A DNA stretch of 64,000 nt, from assembly GCA_052035735.1 (NCBI GenBank), contig JBPOHI010000024.1:21892-85891 (forward strand), given 5' to 3'. The notes beneath the pieces are model-generated. The model saw only the letters and a list, made by a program, of their open reading frames with translations, ran no database searches and had not been told where the DNA came from. Each line of letters begins with the position of its first letter. Position 1 is the stretch's first letter. The translations under genes were made by a program, and so were the position numbers. The stretch is from JAGPDF01 sp052035735. Its GTDB lineage: Bacteria > Acidobacteriota > Thermoanaerobaculia > Multivoradales > JAGPDF01. Below are positions 17,803-26,679 of this stretch, piece by piece.

Positions 17803-18567
17803 ATGCCCACCGCTCCTGTTCACCGCCTCACCCGCCGCATGATCTGGAGCGTCAGCGCTTCGGTCACGCTGCTGTTTCTCACTTCGAGCTCGACGCTGCC
17901 GACGGTCGCCGTTCCGCCGACCGGCTATTCGCTCGGCCTCGAGCGGATCTTCGCCCGCCAGGCGCGCCTCGAGCTCGCCCTCCAGCAGGCGCCCAATCCG
18001 CGCAGCGGAGCCGCAGGGGCGGTTCGCGCCGATTCCCGGCCGTCCCGGACCAGCCAGACGACCGATAGCTACCTCGCCGGACTGCCGTTCGGACGCGAGA
18101 TCGGCGGCGCGGCGCGCCGTTACAACCTCGATTCGCTGTTGCTCGCCTCGATCGTCGAAGCGGAGTCGGGGTTTCGGCCCGACGCGGTCTCCAACAAGGG
18201 GGCGCTCGGCCTGATGCAGCTCATGCCGCTGCATTTCCTGACCAACGACGCTTCGGTCGAGTCGCCCGATCCGCTGGACCCGACGGTGAACCTGGATCTC
18301 GGTGCGCGCTATCTGCGTGACTTGCGGAAGCGCTACGACGGCGATCTGGAGCTGGCGCTGGCGGCGTACCACGCCGGGCCAGGGACGATCGATCGTTTCG
18401 GGGGGTTGCCGCCCTATCGCGAAACCCAGGCTTATGTCGGTCGGGTGCTCAGGCTCTACAGCGAGCACCAGCGCGATGCCGGTGCCACGGAGTTCGTCGC
18501 GATCCCGCCCGAGCTGACGCTGGCGCCGCCGCCAGCGCGCGTGGCCGCGACGCGTGAGGGCTCCTAG
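17803..18567 (+). CDS. Lytic transglycosylase, SLT/GH23 domain
   Basis: The 254-residue protein has an N-terminal hydrophobic signal/anchor (about 12-32) and a GH23 goose-lysozyme-type domain from about residue 95. The catalytic glutamate is in SIVEAESGFRPDAVS, followed by the family motifs GALGLMQLMP, NLDLGARYLRDL and ALAAYHAGPG. It cleaves the glycan strand of peptidoglycan to 1,6-anhydro-MurNAc products in the periplasm, which fits the recycling genes amgK and mpl elsewhere in the window. The ATG at 17803 has GGAGG seven bases upstream. Its stop codon overlaps the stop of the convergent tatA gene. Confidence 0.88.
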   Translation: MPTAPVHRLTRRMIWSVSASVTLLFLTSSSTLPTVAVPPTGYSLGLERIFARQARLELALQQAPNPRSGAAGAVRADSRPSRTSQTTDSYLAGLPFGREIGGAARRYNLDSLLLASIVEAESGFRPDAVSNKGALGLMQLMPLHFLTNDASVESPDPLDPTVNLDLGARYLRDLRKRYDGDLELALAAYHAGPGTIDRFGGLPPYRETQAYVGRVLRLYSEHQRDAGATEFVAIPPELTLAPPPARVAATREGS

Positions 18568-18737
18568 GCGCGCTTCTCGGTCTCGGAGTCGCCGCCGTCG
18601 TCGTCCTTCAGGCCCTTCTTGAAGTTCTTGATCGCCTCGCCGAGCCCCTTGCCCAGCTGAGGGATCTTCGAGGCGCCGAAGAGCAGCACGAGAATGACGA
18701 ATATCACCAGCAACTCAGGTACGCCGAGCGATCCCAT
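18564..18737 (-). CDS. tatA: Twin-arginine translocase subunit TatA
   Basis: This gene codes for 57 residues. One N-terminal membrane helix (PELLVIFVILVLLFGASKIP) leads directly into the amphipathic helix LGKGLGEAIKNFKKGLK and a short acidic/basic tail, the complete TatA layout, including the FG hinge before the amphipathic helix. TatA forms the pore-like assembly for folded-protein export with TatC, which is not in the window. ATG 18737 is preceded by GAGGAGG with nine bases spacing. It is convergent with, and overlaps by stop codons, the lytic transglycosylase gene. It could function as TatA/E in general. Confidence 0.9.
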   Translation of the reverse strand: MGSLGVPELLVIFVILVLLFGASKIPQLGKGLGEAIKNFKKGLKDDDGGDSETEKRA

Positions 18738-18805
18738 CGCGGGAACCTCCTCGAGGCCGCGCCAGCGACGAGACGTTCGTCGCGCGCCGGTCAGATCGGG
18801 TCACT

Positions 18806-19771
18806 TTAGCAGAACGGCCGCCGGTCGAGCTCCGCGGCCCACCAGGCGCGCAACGCCGCGAACACCTCCGCGGTCTCGGGGAGGCCCGCCAGATGCCGCG
18901 CTGCCCGCCTCAACGCCGGGGCGATGAGCGGAAGGTGGCGCGGATTGCCCTGAGCGGCGAAGCGCGCGAAGGTGCCACCCGCCTTCAGCGTCCGTTGAAC
19001 GACCGCCCGGGAATACTGCCCACGAGCCTCGGGGCCGCGCCAGCGCGGCGGCAGGAGGGCTGCTTCGAGCGCAGGATCGGGAAAGAAGCTGTCGTTGAGC
19101 AGCGACGCCAGATCATAGGCCCGAGGTCCGAGGCGCAGGTCCTGAAAGTCGATGACTGCGACGGTCTCGCCTATGGGAACGAGGTTGCGTGCCATGAAGT
19201 CGCGATGGCAAGGCACGAGGGGCGCTTCCGCCAGCCGTCCACACAGCTCCTCGAGCGCCTCCCGGAAATGGCGCCGCTCCGCCGGAAGGGCGGCGAGGCC
19301 ACGGGGATCGAGCAGAAACTCGAAGGTCGGCTCGAGCTCGCGCTGCAGCAAAGCGCGATCGAGCGGCGGACTGCCCAGGCCGGCGACATCGTCGGCGGCG
19401 AGGCCCGAGATCCTCTCGGCCGCTGCCACCGCCGCGGCGAAGCAGCCGCTTCTCCTCTCCAGCGGAAGCTCTCCGCTCTCGAAGAGGGTCGCAGCTCCCA
19501 GATCTTCGACCAGCATCCACCCCCGTTGGGCGCTCCACTGGTAGATCTCCGGCACCCGCACGCCGGCACTCGCGAGCAGCGCTTGTGCCGCGACGAAGCG
19601 TGTCATCGTCGCGCGCAGGCTCTCCGGATAGTGCGCGGCGATCCGCGTCCCGCCATCGCCCAGCTCCACACGGAAGTAGCGCCGCTGCGAGACATCGCCA
19701 GCCAGGGCGCTTGCGGCGCGCACCTCGAGACCGAGTTCCTCGAGCCAGCTCCCGAGCGCCGTGGCGATCAT
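18806..19771 (-). CDS. amgK: AmgK-like sugar kinase (aminoglycoside phosphotransferase fold)
   Basis: The 321-residue protein has the APH kinase fold. The N-terminal lobe has GDVSQRRYFRVEL, close to the DAS-RRYFR motif of AmgK. The catalytic loop is CHRDFMARNLVP (Brenner-type HxDxxxxN) and the metal loop is VIDFQDLRLGPRAYDLASLL, very like AmgK. AmgK phosphorylates MurNAc/GlcNAc at the anomeric position during cell-wall recycling, normally with the uridylyltransferase MurU, which is not adjacent here. The ATG at 19771 is preferred; in-frame starts up to 19885 would overlap the divergent small gene. A general APH-fold kinase is the alternative. Confidence 0.65.
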   Translation of the reverse strand: MIATALGSWLEELGLEVRAASALAGDVSQRRYFRVELGDGGTRIAAHYPESLRATMTRFVAAQALLASAGVRVPEIYQWSAQRGWMLVEDLGAATLFESGELPLERRSGCFAAAVAAAERISGLAADDVAGLGSPPLDRALLQRELEPTFEFLLDPRGLAALPAERRHFREALEELCGRLAEAPLVPCHRDFMARNLVPIGETVAVIDFQDLRLGPRAYDLASLLNDSFFPDPALEAALLPPRWRGPEARGQYSRAVVQRTLKAGGTFARFAAQGNPRHLPLIAPALRRAARHLAGLPETAEVFAALRAWWAAELDRRPFC

Positions 19772-19859
19772 CGCGCCGGAAAGTAGCACAAGCATCGGTT
19801 TGACAGCGCTTTCGAGAGCGCCCGATAATCCAACCCGCTTCGACGAGGACCGAGCTGCA

Positions 19860-20153
19860 ATGGACGAACGACGACGCACCTTCATGCACGAACTGGAGCG
19901 CGCCCTGCTCGAGGCGATCTCGGAGTCGGCGGAGGTGCATCGTACGCTTCAACGCATGCACCGCGAGGGCTATACCCTGCAGCTCTTCCTCGACTGCCAG
20001 CCGGCGGCTGCCGACGAGCGGGTGGATAGCAGCGAAGCGGCGAAGCCGGAGATCCGCACGCTCGAACCGGCCTTTCGTATCAACAGTGACGACCTCGTCC
20101 TCCTGCGGGGTCTGGGCATCGATCCGACCCGCAAGAGCCGCGCCCGCAAGTAG
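19860..20153 (+). CDS. Hypothetical small protein, unknown function
   Basis: This 97-residue soluble protein has no family I can name. The N-terminal half is helical (MHELERALLEAISES, HRTLQRMHREGYTLQLFLD), followed by a hydrophilic linker and a short ordered C-terminal segment, FRINSDDLVLLRGLGI, then a basic tail. The ATG at 19860 has GAGGA about ten bases upstream. It is divergent from the AmgK-like gene and ends 10 bases before rlmN, so it is probably cotranscribed with rlmN. Codon use is like its neighbours, which supports it being real. Confidence 0.6.
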   Translation: MDERRRTFMHELERALLEAISESAEVHRTLQRMHREGYTLQLFLDCQPAAADERVDSSEAAKPEIRTLEPAFRINSDDLVLLRGLGIDPTRKSRARK

Positions 20154-20163
20154 CTCCGCGACG

Positions 20164-21252
20164 ATGATCCACGACACGCCTCCCGCTCCCGACCCGCTGG
20201 TCGGTCTCGACCGCATCGAGCTCGGCGCGCGCCTCGAGTCCCTGCTCACGAAGCCCTACCAGCTCCAGCAGATCTACGACGCCATCTACCTGCGCGGCAT
20301 CACGGAGTTCTCCGCGATGACCGATCTCTCCCTGGCTTTGCGTCGCGCGCTCTCCGAGCGCTACTCGCTCGGCCTGCCCGGCGTCGCGACACAGCAGGAG
20401 TCTGCCGACGGCACCACCAAGTTTCTCCTCCGCCTCCACGACGGCGCCTCCATCGAGACCGTCGACATTCCCGAGACCACGCGCCGGACACTGTGCATCT
20501 CCAGCCAGGCCGGCTGCGGGCTCGCCTGCGCCTTCTGCGTCACCGGCTACTGGGGGGCGGGGCGCAATCTCACGGCGGGTGAGATCGTTGGGCAGGTGCT
20601 GCTGGTGCGCAAGCTTCGTGATCTGCCCGAGAGTCTGAACCTGGTCTTCATGGGAATGGGCGAGCCCCTGCTCAATCTCGACGCCGTCCACGCGGCCCTG
20701 CGCCTGCTTTCCGAGCGCATCTCCTGGCGGCGGATGACGGTCTCGACGGCGGGCGTGGTGCCGGGCATCGACGCCATCGGCACCTGGGAACGGCGGCCCA
20801 ATCTGGCGATCTCGTTGCACGCTCCCGACGACGCCCGGCGCAGCGAGATCATGCCGATCAACCGCACCTATCCGCTCGCCGAGTTGGTAGACGCACTGCG
20901 CCGCTACCCGCTCGAGGCGCGGCGGCGGATCACCATCGAGTACATACTCCTCGCTGGTTTCAACGATCGCCGCGCCGACGCGACCGCCCTGGCGCATCTG
21001 CTGCGGAAGCTGCCGGTGAAGGTGAATCTCATCCCGTTCAACGCCGATCCTGTGCTCGGCGATCGCTTCGCCCGGCCGGACGACGCAGCGATCTCCGCCT
21101 TCCAGGAGACCCTGATCGAGCGCAACCTGACGGCGACGGTGCGTCGCACCCGCGGCGACGACGTCGGCGCGGCCTGCGGTCAGCTTCGCGCCTTCGCCCG
21201 GCCTCCGCGTGCAAAGCCGGTGCGACGCGGCAGCGCCAGTCAGCCGACCTGA
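20164..21252 (+). CDS. rlmN: Dual-specificity 23S rRNA/tRNA m2A methyltransferase RlmN
   Basis: This radical SAM enzyme methylates A2503 of 23S rRNA and A37 of some tRNAs. The 4Fe-4S cluster motif is C118-x3-C122-x2-C125 (GCGLACAFC). Other RlmN features are ISSQAGC, NLVFMGMGEPLLN, STAGVVPGI, ISLHAPDD, IEYILLAGFND and the second catalytic cysteine in DDVGAACGQL near residue 338. Length is 362 aa. The ATG at 20164 gives the normal N-terminus. The 3' end overlaps the convergent pgeF gene by 13 bases. Confidence 0.94.
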   Translation: MIHDTPPAPDPLVGLDRIELGARLESLLTKPYQLQQIYDAIYLRGITEFSAMTDLSLALRRALSERYSLGLPGVATQQESADGTTKFLLRLHDGASIETVDIPETTRRTLCISSQAGCGLACAFCVTGYWGAGRNLTAGEIVGQVLLVRKLRDLPESLNLVFMGMGEPLLNLDAVHAALRLLSERISWRRMTVSTAGVVPGIDAIGTWERRPNLAISLHAPDDARRSEIMPINRTYPLAELVDALRRYPLEARRRITIEYILLAGFNDRRADATALAHLLRKLPVKVNLIPFNADPVLGDRFARPDDAAISAFQETLIERNLTATVRRTRGDDVGAACGQLRAFARPPRAKPVRRGSASQPT

Positions 21253-21962
21253 GTTCCGGCGCCGTCGCGCAGCCAGATGAAGCTACGGTTGCGTCCGGCC
21301 GCGGCGCCGTCGCGGCGGTAGCTTTCGAGCAGATCAGAGTGGCAAGCGGTGCAGACTCCGAGACGCAGGATCTCGCGCACTCCGAGCCGACGGAGCTCGA
21401 GCTCGACAGCGAGGGGCAGATCGACGTGCGGGCGTCCGCGCCTGCCCGGCGAGAGCACCGCCTCGGAGCTGCGTGCGACGACCGGCGCCGCCACCTCCTC
21501 GCCTACCTCGTAGCAACAAGCGCCGATCGCCGGACCGATCCAGGCGACGACATCCGCCGCATCCCCGAGCTCCGCCAGGGCTCGCGGGACGACGCCGGCG
21601 ACGAATCCGCGCCAGCCAGCGTGAATCGCGGCGACGCGATGCTCCGCGGCGAGGAGGACCGGCACGCAATCGGCGGTGACCACCGCGAGCGCAAGGCCGC
21701 GCTCCGGGCTCACCAGGGCATCTCCTGCGCCGCATTCACCGGCGCTTCCGGTGAGCACCGTCGCGCCGTGCACCTGGCGCATCCGGGCCTGCGGCCGCGC
21801 TCCTGCCAACCAGGCGACACCGGGCTCCGGAGCATCCGGGGCGCCGCGCCCGAGGAAGCGCACCTCTGCTGACGCCGAGCGACTCCACCACCCGACGCGC
21901 CCCTCGCGGAGCTCGCGCTCGAGCTCCGTGGCGCCCCCTGGTGAACCGTTTCCGTGAGGCAT
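21240..21962 (-). CDS. pgeF: YfiH/PgeF-type multicopper-like purine nucleoside phosphorylase / peptidoglycan editing factor
   Basis: This 240-residue protein has the Cu-oxidase_4 (DUF152) fold. Conserved features are RMRQVHGATV, the metal ligands in VTADCVPVLLA and AAIHAGWRGFVAGV, IGPAIGACCYEVGEEV and a C-terminal CTACHSDLLESYRRDG. Members act on purine nucleosides, and YfiH was also described as an editor of wrongly built UDP-MurNAc dipeptides. The first of two activities cannot be decided from sequence, but peptidoglycan editing would match the local theme. It is convergent with rlmN. Confidence 0.85.
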   Translation of the reverse strand: MPHGNGSPGGATELERELREGRVGWWSRSASAEVRFLGRGAPDAPEPGVAWLAGARPQARMRQVHGATVLTGSAGECGAGDALVSPERGLALAVVTADCVPVLLAAEHRVAAIHAGWRGFVAGVVPRALAELGDAADVVAWIGPAIGACCYEVGEEVAAPVVARSSEAVLSPGRRGRPHVDLPLAVELELRRLGVREILRLGVCTACHSDLLESYRRDGAAAGRNRSFIWLRDGAGTQVG

Positions 21963-22005
21963 CGGCGGATTCTAGCCGTCGCGGACGCTGCGATACACTG
22001 ACAGC

Positions 22006-23466
22006 ATGGCAGCGTGGGAGCCGGTCATCGGGCTGGAGGTGCATGTCCACCTGAAGACCCGCAGCAAGATCTTCTGCCGGTGCGAGAACCGCTTCGGCGC
22101 CGACCCCAACACCCTCACCTGCCCGGTCTGCCTCGGCTATCCCGGCACCTTGCCGGTCCTCAACCGGCGGGCTGTCGATCTCGCCGCCACGCTGGCGCTC
22201 GCGCTCGGCTGCGAGATCGCTCCCAGCTCGGTTTTCGCTCGCAAGAACTACTTCTACGCCGACCTGCCGAAGGGCTACCAGATCAGCCAGTTCGACCGGC
22301 CTCTCGCCCGGCACGGCTCGCTTCCGCTCGCCGACTCCGGGCGCGCCATCCGTATCCATCGTCTGCACCTCGAGGAGGACGCCGGAAAGCTCCTCCACGA
22401 GTGGCCTGGAGGAGCGCCTCTCGACGGCGTGAGTCTGGTCGATTTCAATCGCTGCGGCGTCCCACTCGTCGAGATCGTCTCCGAACCGGAGATGCGAAGC
22501 GCAGCCGAGGCCGAGGACTACCTGCGGAGTCTGCACCAGGTCCTGCTGTACACCGGCGCGAGCGACGGCAACATGGAAGAGGGCTCGCTGCGGTGCGACG
22601 TCAATGTCTCGCTCAAGCGGCCCGACGACGAGCGCCTCGGCACCAAGGTAGAGGTGAAGAACCTCAACTCCTTCCGCCACGTTGCGCACGCCGTCGACTA
22701 CGAGATCCTCCGCCAGGCGCAGGTGTTGGATGGCGGCGGAGTCATCCAGCAGGAGACGCGGAGCTTCGACGCCGATTCGGGACGCACGCGCAGCCTGCGC
22801 GGCAAGGAGGCGGCGCACGACTATCGTTACTTCCCGGATCCCGATCTACCCGCGATCGATCTCGCTCCCACGCGCCTCGCAGAGCTCGCGGCCGGGCTTC
22901 CGGAGATGCCATGGAAGCGTCGCGACCGCCTGGTCGAGGCGATGGGCCTCCCGGCCGCGGACGCGCGCGAGCTGATCGCGCAGCAGGCCCTCGCCGACTA
23001 CTTCGAGGCCGTCGTAGCGGCCGCTCCCGGCCAGGTTCGGGCCGCCGCCAACTGGGTCCGCAACGACATCGCGCGCGAGCTCAAGGAGCGTCAGGTCGGG
23101 ATCGGAAGCGCGCTCCCGCCGCACCGCCTGGCTGAGATCCTGCTGCTCGTCGATGCCGGGACACTCTCTTCCGGCGCAGCCCGCGAGCTCTTGCGCGCGC
23201 TCTGGACTTCGGACGAGAGCGCCGCCGAGGCCGTTCAGCGCCTCGGCCTGGCGCAAGTGCGTGACGACTCTCAGCTCCTCATCTGGGTGCGGGAGGTTCT
23301 CGAGCAGAGCCCCTCCCAGGCTGCGCAGTTTCTCGCCGGCAAGACTCAGGTCCTGGGTTACCTCGTCGGGCAGGTGATGAAACGCTCGGGAGGGCGGGCC
23401 GATCCGCAGCGGATCCAGGAGCTCGTCCGGACGGCTCTTGCCGGGGAGAAGGGCCCTGCGACCTGA
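22006..23466 (+). CDS. gatB: Aspartyl/glutamyl-tRNA(Asn/Gln) amidotransferase subunit B
   Basis: GatB binds misacylated Glu-tRNA(Gln)/Asp-tRNA(Asn) in the GatCAB complex. The 486-residue protein opens with WEPVIGLEVHVHLKTRSKIFC, has the zinc-binding cysteine pairs (CRCENRF and LTCPVCLGYPG), the metal/ammonia site region KNYFYADLPKGYQISQ and the C-terminal YqeY-like domain (ASDGNMEEGSLRCDVNVS in the middle, LAGKTQVLGYLVGQVMK at the end). Length is normal. gatA and gatC are not in the window. It ends 45 bases before ftsE. Confidence 0.95.
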   Translation: MAAWEPVIGLEVHVHLKTRSKIFCRCENRFGADPNTLTCPVCLGYPGTLPVLNRRAVDLAATLALALGCEIAPSSVFARKNYFYADLPKGYQISQFDRPLARHGSLPLADSGRAIRIHRLHLEEDAGKLLHEWPGGAPLDGVSLVDFNRCGVPLVEIVSEPEMRSAAEAEDYLRSLHQVLLYTGASDGNMEEGSLRCDVNVSLKRPDDERLGTKVEVKNLNSFRHVAHAVDYEILRQAQVLDGGGVIQQETRSFDADSGRTRSLRGKEAAHDYRYFPDPDLPAIDLAPTRLAELAAGLPEMPWKRRDRLVEAMGLPAADARELIAQQALADYFEAVVAAAPGQVRAAANWVRNDIARELKERQVGIGSALPPHRLAEILLLVDAGTLSSGAARELLRALWTSDESAAEAVQRLGLAQVRDDSQLLIWVREVLEQSPSQAAQFLAGKTQVLGYLVGQVMKRSGGRADPQRIQELVRTALAGEKGPAT

Positions 23467-23511
23467 TTGGCGTTTCCTGACCCAGGATCGGTCGCGGGCG
23501 GGGTGGGGGAC

Positions 23512-24243
23512 ATGATCCAGTTCTTCGGCGTCACCCGCCGATTTCCCACCGGGCAGTCGGCGCTCGACGGCATCCATCTCGAGATTGCGCGCGGCGAGTT
23601 CTGCTTCATCACCGGCGCCAGCGGTGCCGGAAAGACCACGCTGCTCAAGCTCATCTTCCGCGAGGACGTGCCGACCGCCGGGCAGATCCTGGTCAACGGC
23701 CGCAACGTCTCGCTCATCCCCCGCAGCAAGATCCCGTTTCTCCGGCGCACGATCGGCGTGGTGTTCCAGGACTTCCGGCTCATCGAGCGCAAGACCGTGT
23801 TCGAGAACGTCGCCTTCCTGCCGCGCATTCTCGGACTCGACCACAGCCGGCAGAAGCGGGTCGCCTTCGAGGCGCTGCGCCGCGTTGGGCTCTCGCACCG
23901 CATGGCGAGCTTTCCCAGTCAGCTCTCGGGAGGAGAGAAGCAACGCGTCGCGATCGCGCGAGCGCTGATCAACGAGCCCGAGATCCTGATCGCCGACGAG
24001 CCCACCGGCAACCTCGACGAAGACCTGTCGCAGGAGATCGTGCGTCTGTTCCTCGATATTCATCTGCGTGGCACCACGGTTCTCTTCGCTACCCACGATC
24101 GCTCGCTCATCGAAAGCGTCGGCCACCGCGTCCTGACTCTGGCGAACGGGCGTCTCATCGACGACCGGCCGTCGCGCCGCTCGCCGGCGCCGGCCGCGAC
24201 GACGACGCCGATCGCGGACAGTGGGCCGGGGGACGAACCGTGA
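23512..24243 (+). CDS. ftsE: Cell division ATP-binding protein FtsE
   Basis: This is the ABC ATPase of the FtsEX complex that activates septal peptidoglycan hydrolases. The 243-residue protein has Walker A GASGAGKTT at 35-43, the FtsE-specific RRTIGVVFQDFRLIE Q-loop region, signature LSGGEKQR near 139-146, Walker B ILIADEPTGNLD and the H-loop ATHD. The ATG at 23512, just after a GGGTGGGGGA stretch, is preferred to the upstream TTG at 23467. Its stop overlaps the ftsX start. The C-terminal 30 residues are an Ala/Pro-rich extension. Confidence 0.93.
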   Translation: MIQFFGVTRRFPTGQSALDGIHLEIARGEFCFITGASGAGKTTLLKLIFREDVPTAGQILVNGRNVSLIPRSKIPFLRRTIGVVFQDFRLIERKTVFENVAFLPRILGLDHSRQKRVAFEALRRVGLSHRMASFPSQLSGGEKQRVAIARALINEPEILIADEPTGNLDEDLSQEIVRLFLDIHLRGTTVLFATHDRSLIESVGHRVLTLANGRLIDDRPSRRSPAPAATTTPIADSGPGDEP

Positions 24244-25148
24244 ACGTCTTCCAGGCTTTCGCCTATTTCGTGCGCGAAGCCGCGGTGGGGCTCGCGCGCA
24301 GCTTCCGCGTCAGCCTCCTGGCGATTTTCACCATCGCAGTCAGCCTCTTCCTCTCCGGCATGGTCCTCCTGGTGAGCAAGAACCTCGCCCGCACCGTGCA
24401 GGAGTGGCGTGCCGAGGCGCGCTTCGCGGTCTATCTCGTACCCGGCGCCGATCCTTCGGTACGCGCGGCAGTGCGCGCGGTTCTCGAGCAGGGACGCTTC
24501 ACGGAGACGCTCACCGAGATCACCCCCGAGGTCGCGCGAGCGCGTTTCGAACGCGCCTTTCCGAGTCTCGCCGAGCTCGTCGCGGAGCGCGGCGAAGGCG
24601 CCCTGCCGTTCTCTTTCGAGGCGGTTCTGAGGCCCGTACCGGCGGACGCGGCGGCCAGCTTCTCCGCCTGGGTCGAAGACCTGCGGGGGCGGCCAGGGGT
24701 AGCCATGGTGGACGCGGACCAGGACTGGATCCGTCAGGTCGAGACCGTGCTTGCCCTGATCCGCGGCCTCGGCCTGGCGCTCGCCGCGATCCTCCTCGGT
24801 GCGTCGGTCTTCACCATCGCCAGCGTGGTGCGCCTGACCTCGTTTCTGTATCGCGAAGAGATCGCCGTCATGCGGCTGGTCGGTGCCACCGAGTTCTACA
24901 TCCGCGGGCCCTTCTATTTCGAGGGCATTCTCCAGGGCCTCCTGGGTGGCTTGATCGCCGTCGGCGCGCTCGGCGGCGTCCACCTTCTCATCGCGCCGCG
25001 CGTCGCCAGCTCCCTGGTCGCCAGCGCGCTGGCGGCCAGCTTCCTCAGCGCCACCGAGCTGGTCGCGTTGGTGGTCTTCGGCGCCATCGCCGGGTGGGCG
25101 GGAGCGGTCGTTTCGCTCTCCCGCGAGAGTCTCGAAACCTCCAGCTGA
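24240..25148 (+). CDS. ftsX: Cell division protein FtsX
   Basis: This is the membrane partner of FtsE. The 302-residue protein has one membrane helix near 22-45 (LLAIFTIAVSLFLSGMVLLVS), a periplasmic domain of about 120 residues that would contact hydrolase activators, and three further helices toward the C-terminus, with the FtsX/MacB core TSFLYREEIAVMRLVGATEFYIRGPF. GTG 24240 overlaps the ftsE stop (GTGA). Confidence 0.92.
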   Translation: MNVFQAFAYFVREAAVGLARSFRVSLLAIFTIAVSLFLSGMVLLVSKNLARTVQEWRAEARFAVYLVPGADPSVRAAVRAVLEQGRFTETLTEITPEVARARFERAFPSLAELVAERGEGALPFSFEAVLRPVPADAAASFSAWVEDLRGRPGVAMVDADQDWIRQVETVLALIRGLGLALAAILLGASVFTIASVVRLTSFLYREEIAVMRLVGATEFYIRGPFYFEGILQGLLGGLIAVGALGGVHLLIAPRVASSLVASALAASFLSATELVALVVFGAIAGWAGAVVSLSRESLETSS

Positions 25149-25157
25149 CGCCGAGAA

Positions 25158-25190
25158 AGAAAAACCCCGCGAAGTCGCCTCCGCGGGGTT
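25158..25190 (-). terminator. Intrinsic terminator for the OmpA-family gene
   Basis: A perfect 9-bp stem, AACCCCGCG (25163-25171) with CGCGGGGTT (25182-25190), closes a 10-base loop. Read on the minus strand the stem is followed by a T-rich tail (TTTTTCTTTCTC), so it ends transcription of the gene finishing at 25252. On the plus strand, after ftsX, there is no T-run, but the hairpin may still attenuate. Confidence 0.8.
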
Positions 25191-25251
25191 CTCAGGTTCC
25201 TGTCTCGGCAGCGGGCGAGAGCGATCTCACCCGGCGCCGGACTCAGGGAGC

Positions 25252-26679
25252 TTACGGCAGGCGCACCACGATGACCGCGCGCCGGTTCTGCTCGCGGCCG
25301 GCATCGGTGTCGTTGCCGGCGACGGGCTCGGAGCTGCCGCGGCTTTCGACCGCGATCCGGTTGCCGTCGATCTGGTGACGGGTCACCAGGAAGCCCTTGG
25401 CCGCCTCGGCGCGCCGCATGCCGAGCGCCTGGTTGGCGGCTTCGCCACCCTGGCCATCCGCGTGACCGATGATCAGAGCGGTCGCTGCCGGATTCTGCTT
25501 CAGGCGCAGCGCGACCTCGTCGAGCTTCGCCTTGGCGATGTTCGACAGCCGGTCGCTCGAGCTCGCGAAGTTGATCTCTTCACGCGTCTCGACCGGTGCC
25601 GACGGAACCGGCTCAGGCACCTGCTCGGCAGCTGCCTTCTCGGCGGCGGCCTTCGCAGCGGCGGCGGCTTCTGCCGCGATGCGCGCTTCTTCGGCGGCCT
25701 TCGCGGCGGCGGCTTCTGCCGCAATGCGCGCTTCTTCGGCGGCCTTCTCGGCAGCGAGTCGTTCGGCCAGAATCTGCGCGTGGCCCTTGGCGCGGGGGAA
25801 GAAGGTCAGACCGACAAGACCGCCAACCGGGCAGTGCTCGTCGGTATCCGACAGCTGATTGAGCTCGAGGCGGAGCGCGAAGTTCACCGCCCAGGCGTGG
25901 CTCTCGCCGAACCAGTAGCGACCGCCGCTGGTGAGGTCGAACGCATCGTCGGCGTTGGAGTCGCCACCCTGATAGAAGGTCGCGGCGAGCTCGGTGATCC
26001 AGTCGAATCGCTCGTTGATCGAGGCCGAGTATCCGAGACCGGCCTGAAGCTCTTCCGACACGTCGAAATGGTCGGCGTCGCCGGGATCGCGATAGCCCAC
26101 CCGAGCCAGCCAGTTGGGCGCGAAGTCCCAGTTGACGCCGACACCGAAGCCGGTGTCGCCGGTGACGATGCCTTCGTCCTCGTCGCCCGTCGGCAGATCG
26201 ACGAAAGCGTTGAGCGAAAGGGCCTTGCCCTCCTCCGCATTACCGAACAGCTGGTACTTGGCGCCGACGTGGATGTTGCCGATGCCGCTGCCGTCGATCT
26301 TGTTGGTGAAGCGGCTGCCGTTGACGTAGCCGAGATGGCGATTGTCGGAGGCCGAGAAGTCCTCGTACGGCACCATGATCGAGAGCTCGAAGCGGTCCGT
26401 CAGGCCGTAGCCGACGCTCGCGCTCAGGCGGTTCCAGTCGTAGTCCCAATCATCGGTGAGCGGGCGAGCAACGCCACCCGGAACCGGCGCAACGAGGCGG
26501 TCCCAGTTGTTGTAATAGAAGCCGAGCGACCATTCGCCCTTCGGCAGCGTCCAGCCATCCACCAACGTGAAAAGTCCCGTCTCACCGGTGGCCGTCGGAG
26601 CCGAGGCCTGCTGCGCAAAGGCCGGCAGGCCGCCAACGCACAACGCGGTCAGAATGAGTACCCCTAGTGTCTTTCGCAT
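25252..26679 (-). CDS. OmpA-family outer membrane protein with beta-barrel and peptidoglycan-binding domain
   Basis: The 475-residue protein has a clear signal peptide (residues 1-22, ending PAFA/QQ). Residues about 25-290 have the alternating pattern and aromatic girdle of an outer-membrane beta-barrel (SLGFYYNNWDRLV, RFELSIMVPYEDF, YWFGESHAWAVNFALRLELNQ). An Ala/Glu-rich helical linker with tandem repeats (about 310-345) leads into a C-terminal OmpA domain (INFASSSDRLSNIAKAKLDEV, IIGHADGQGG, RGSSEPVAGNDTDAGREQNRR) that binds peptidoglycan. The start is ATG 26679, with GGAGG upstream. It is probably a major structural porin-like protein tying the outer membrane to the wall. Confidence 0.87.
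   Translation of the reverse strand: MRKTLGVLILTALCVGGLPAFAQQASAPTATGETGLFTLVDGWTLPKGEWSLGFYYNNWDRLVAPVPGGVARPLTDDWDYDWNRLSASVGYGLTDRFELSIMVPYEDFSASDNRHLGYVNGSRFTNKIDGSGIGNIHVGAKYQLFGNAEEGKALSLNAFVDLPTGDEDEGIVTGDTGFGVGVNWDFAPNWLARVGYRDPGDADHFDVSEELQAGLGYSASINERFDWITELAATFYQGGDSNADDAFDLTSGGRYWFGESHAWAVNFALRLELNQLSDTDEHCPVGGLVGLTFFPRAKGHAQILAERLAAEKAAEEARIAAEAAAAKAAEEARIAAEAAAAAKAAAEKAAAEQVPEPVPSAPVETREEINFASSSDRLSNIAKAKLDEVALRLKQNPAATALIIGHADGQGGEAANQALGMRRAEAAKGFLVTRHQIDGNRIAVESRGSSEPVAGNDTDAGREQNRRAVIVVRLP
25659..25748 (-). repeat. 45-bp tandem duplication coding AEEARIAAEAAAAKA
   Basis: Two adjacent 45-bp units (25659-25703 and 25704-25748) differ by only one or two bases and encode a 15-residue Ala/Glu helix repeat in the linker of the OmpA-family protein. 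The near identity suggests a recent expansion of the linker that spans from barrel to peptidoglycan domain. Confidence 0.7.
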
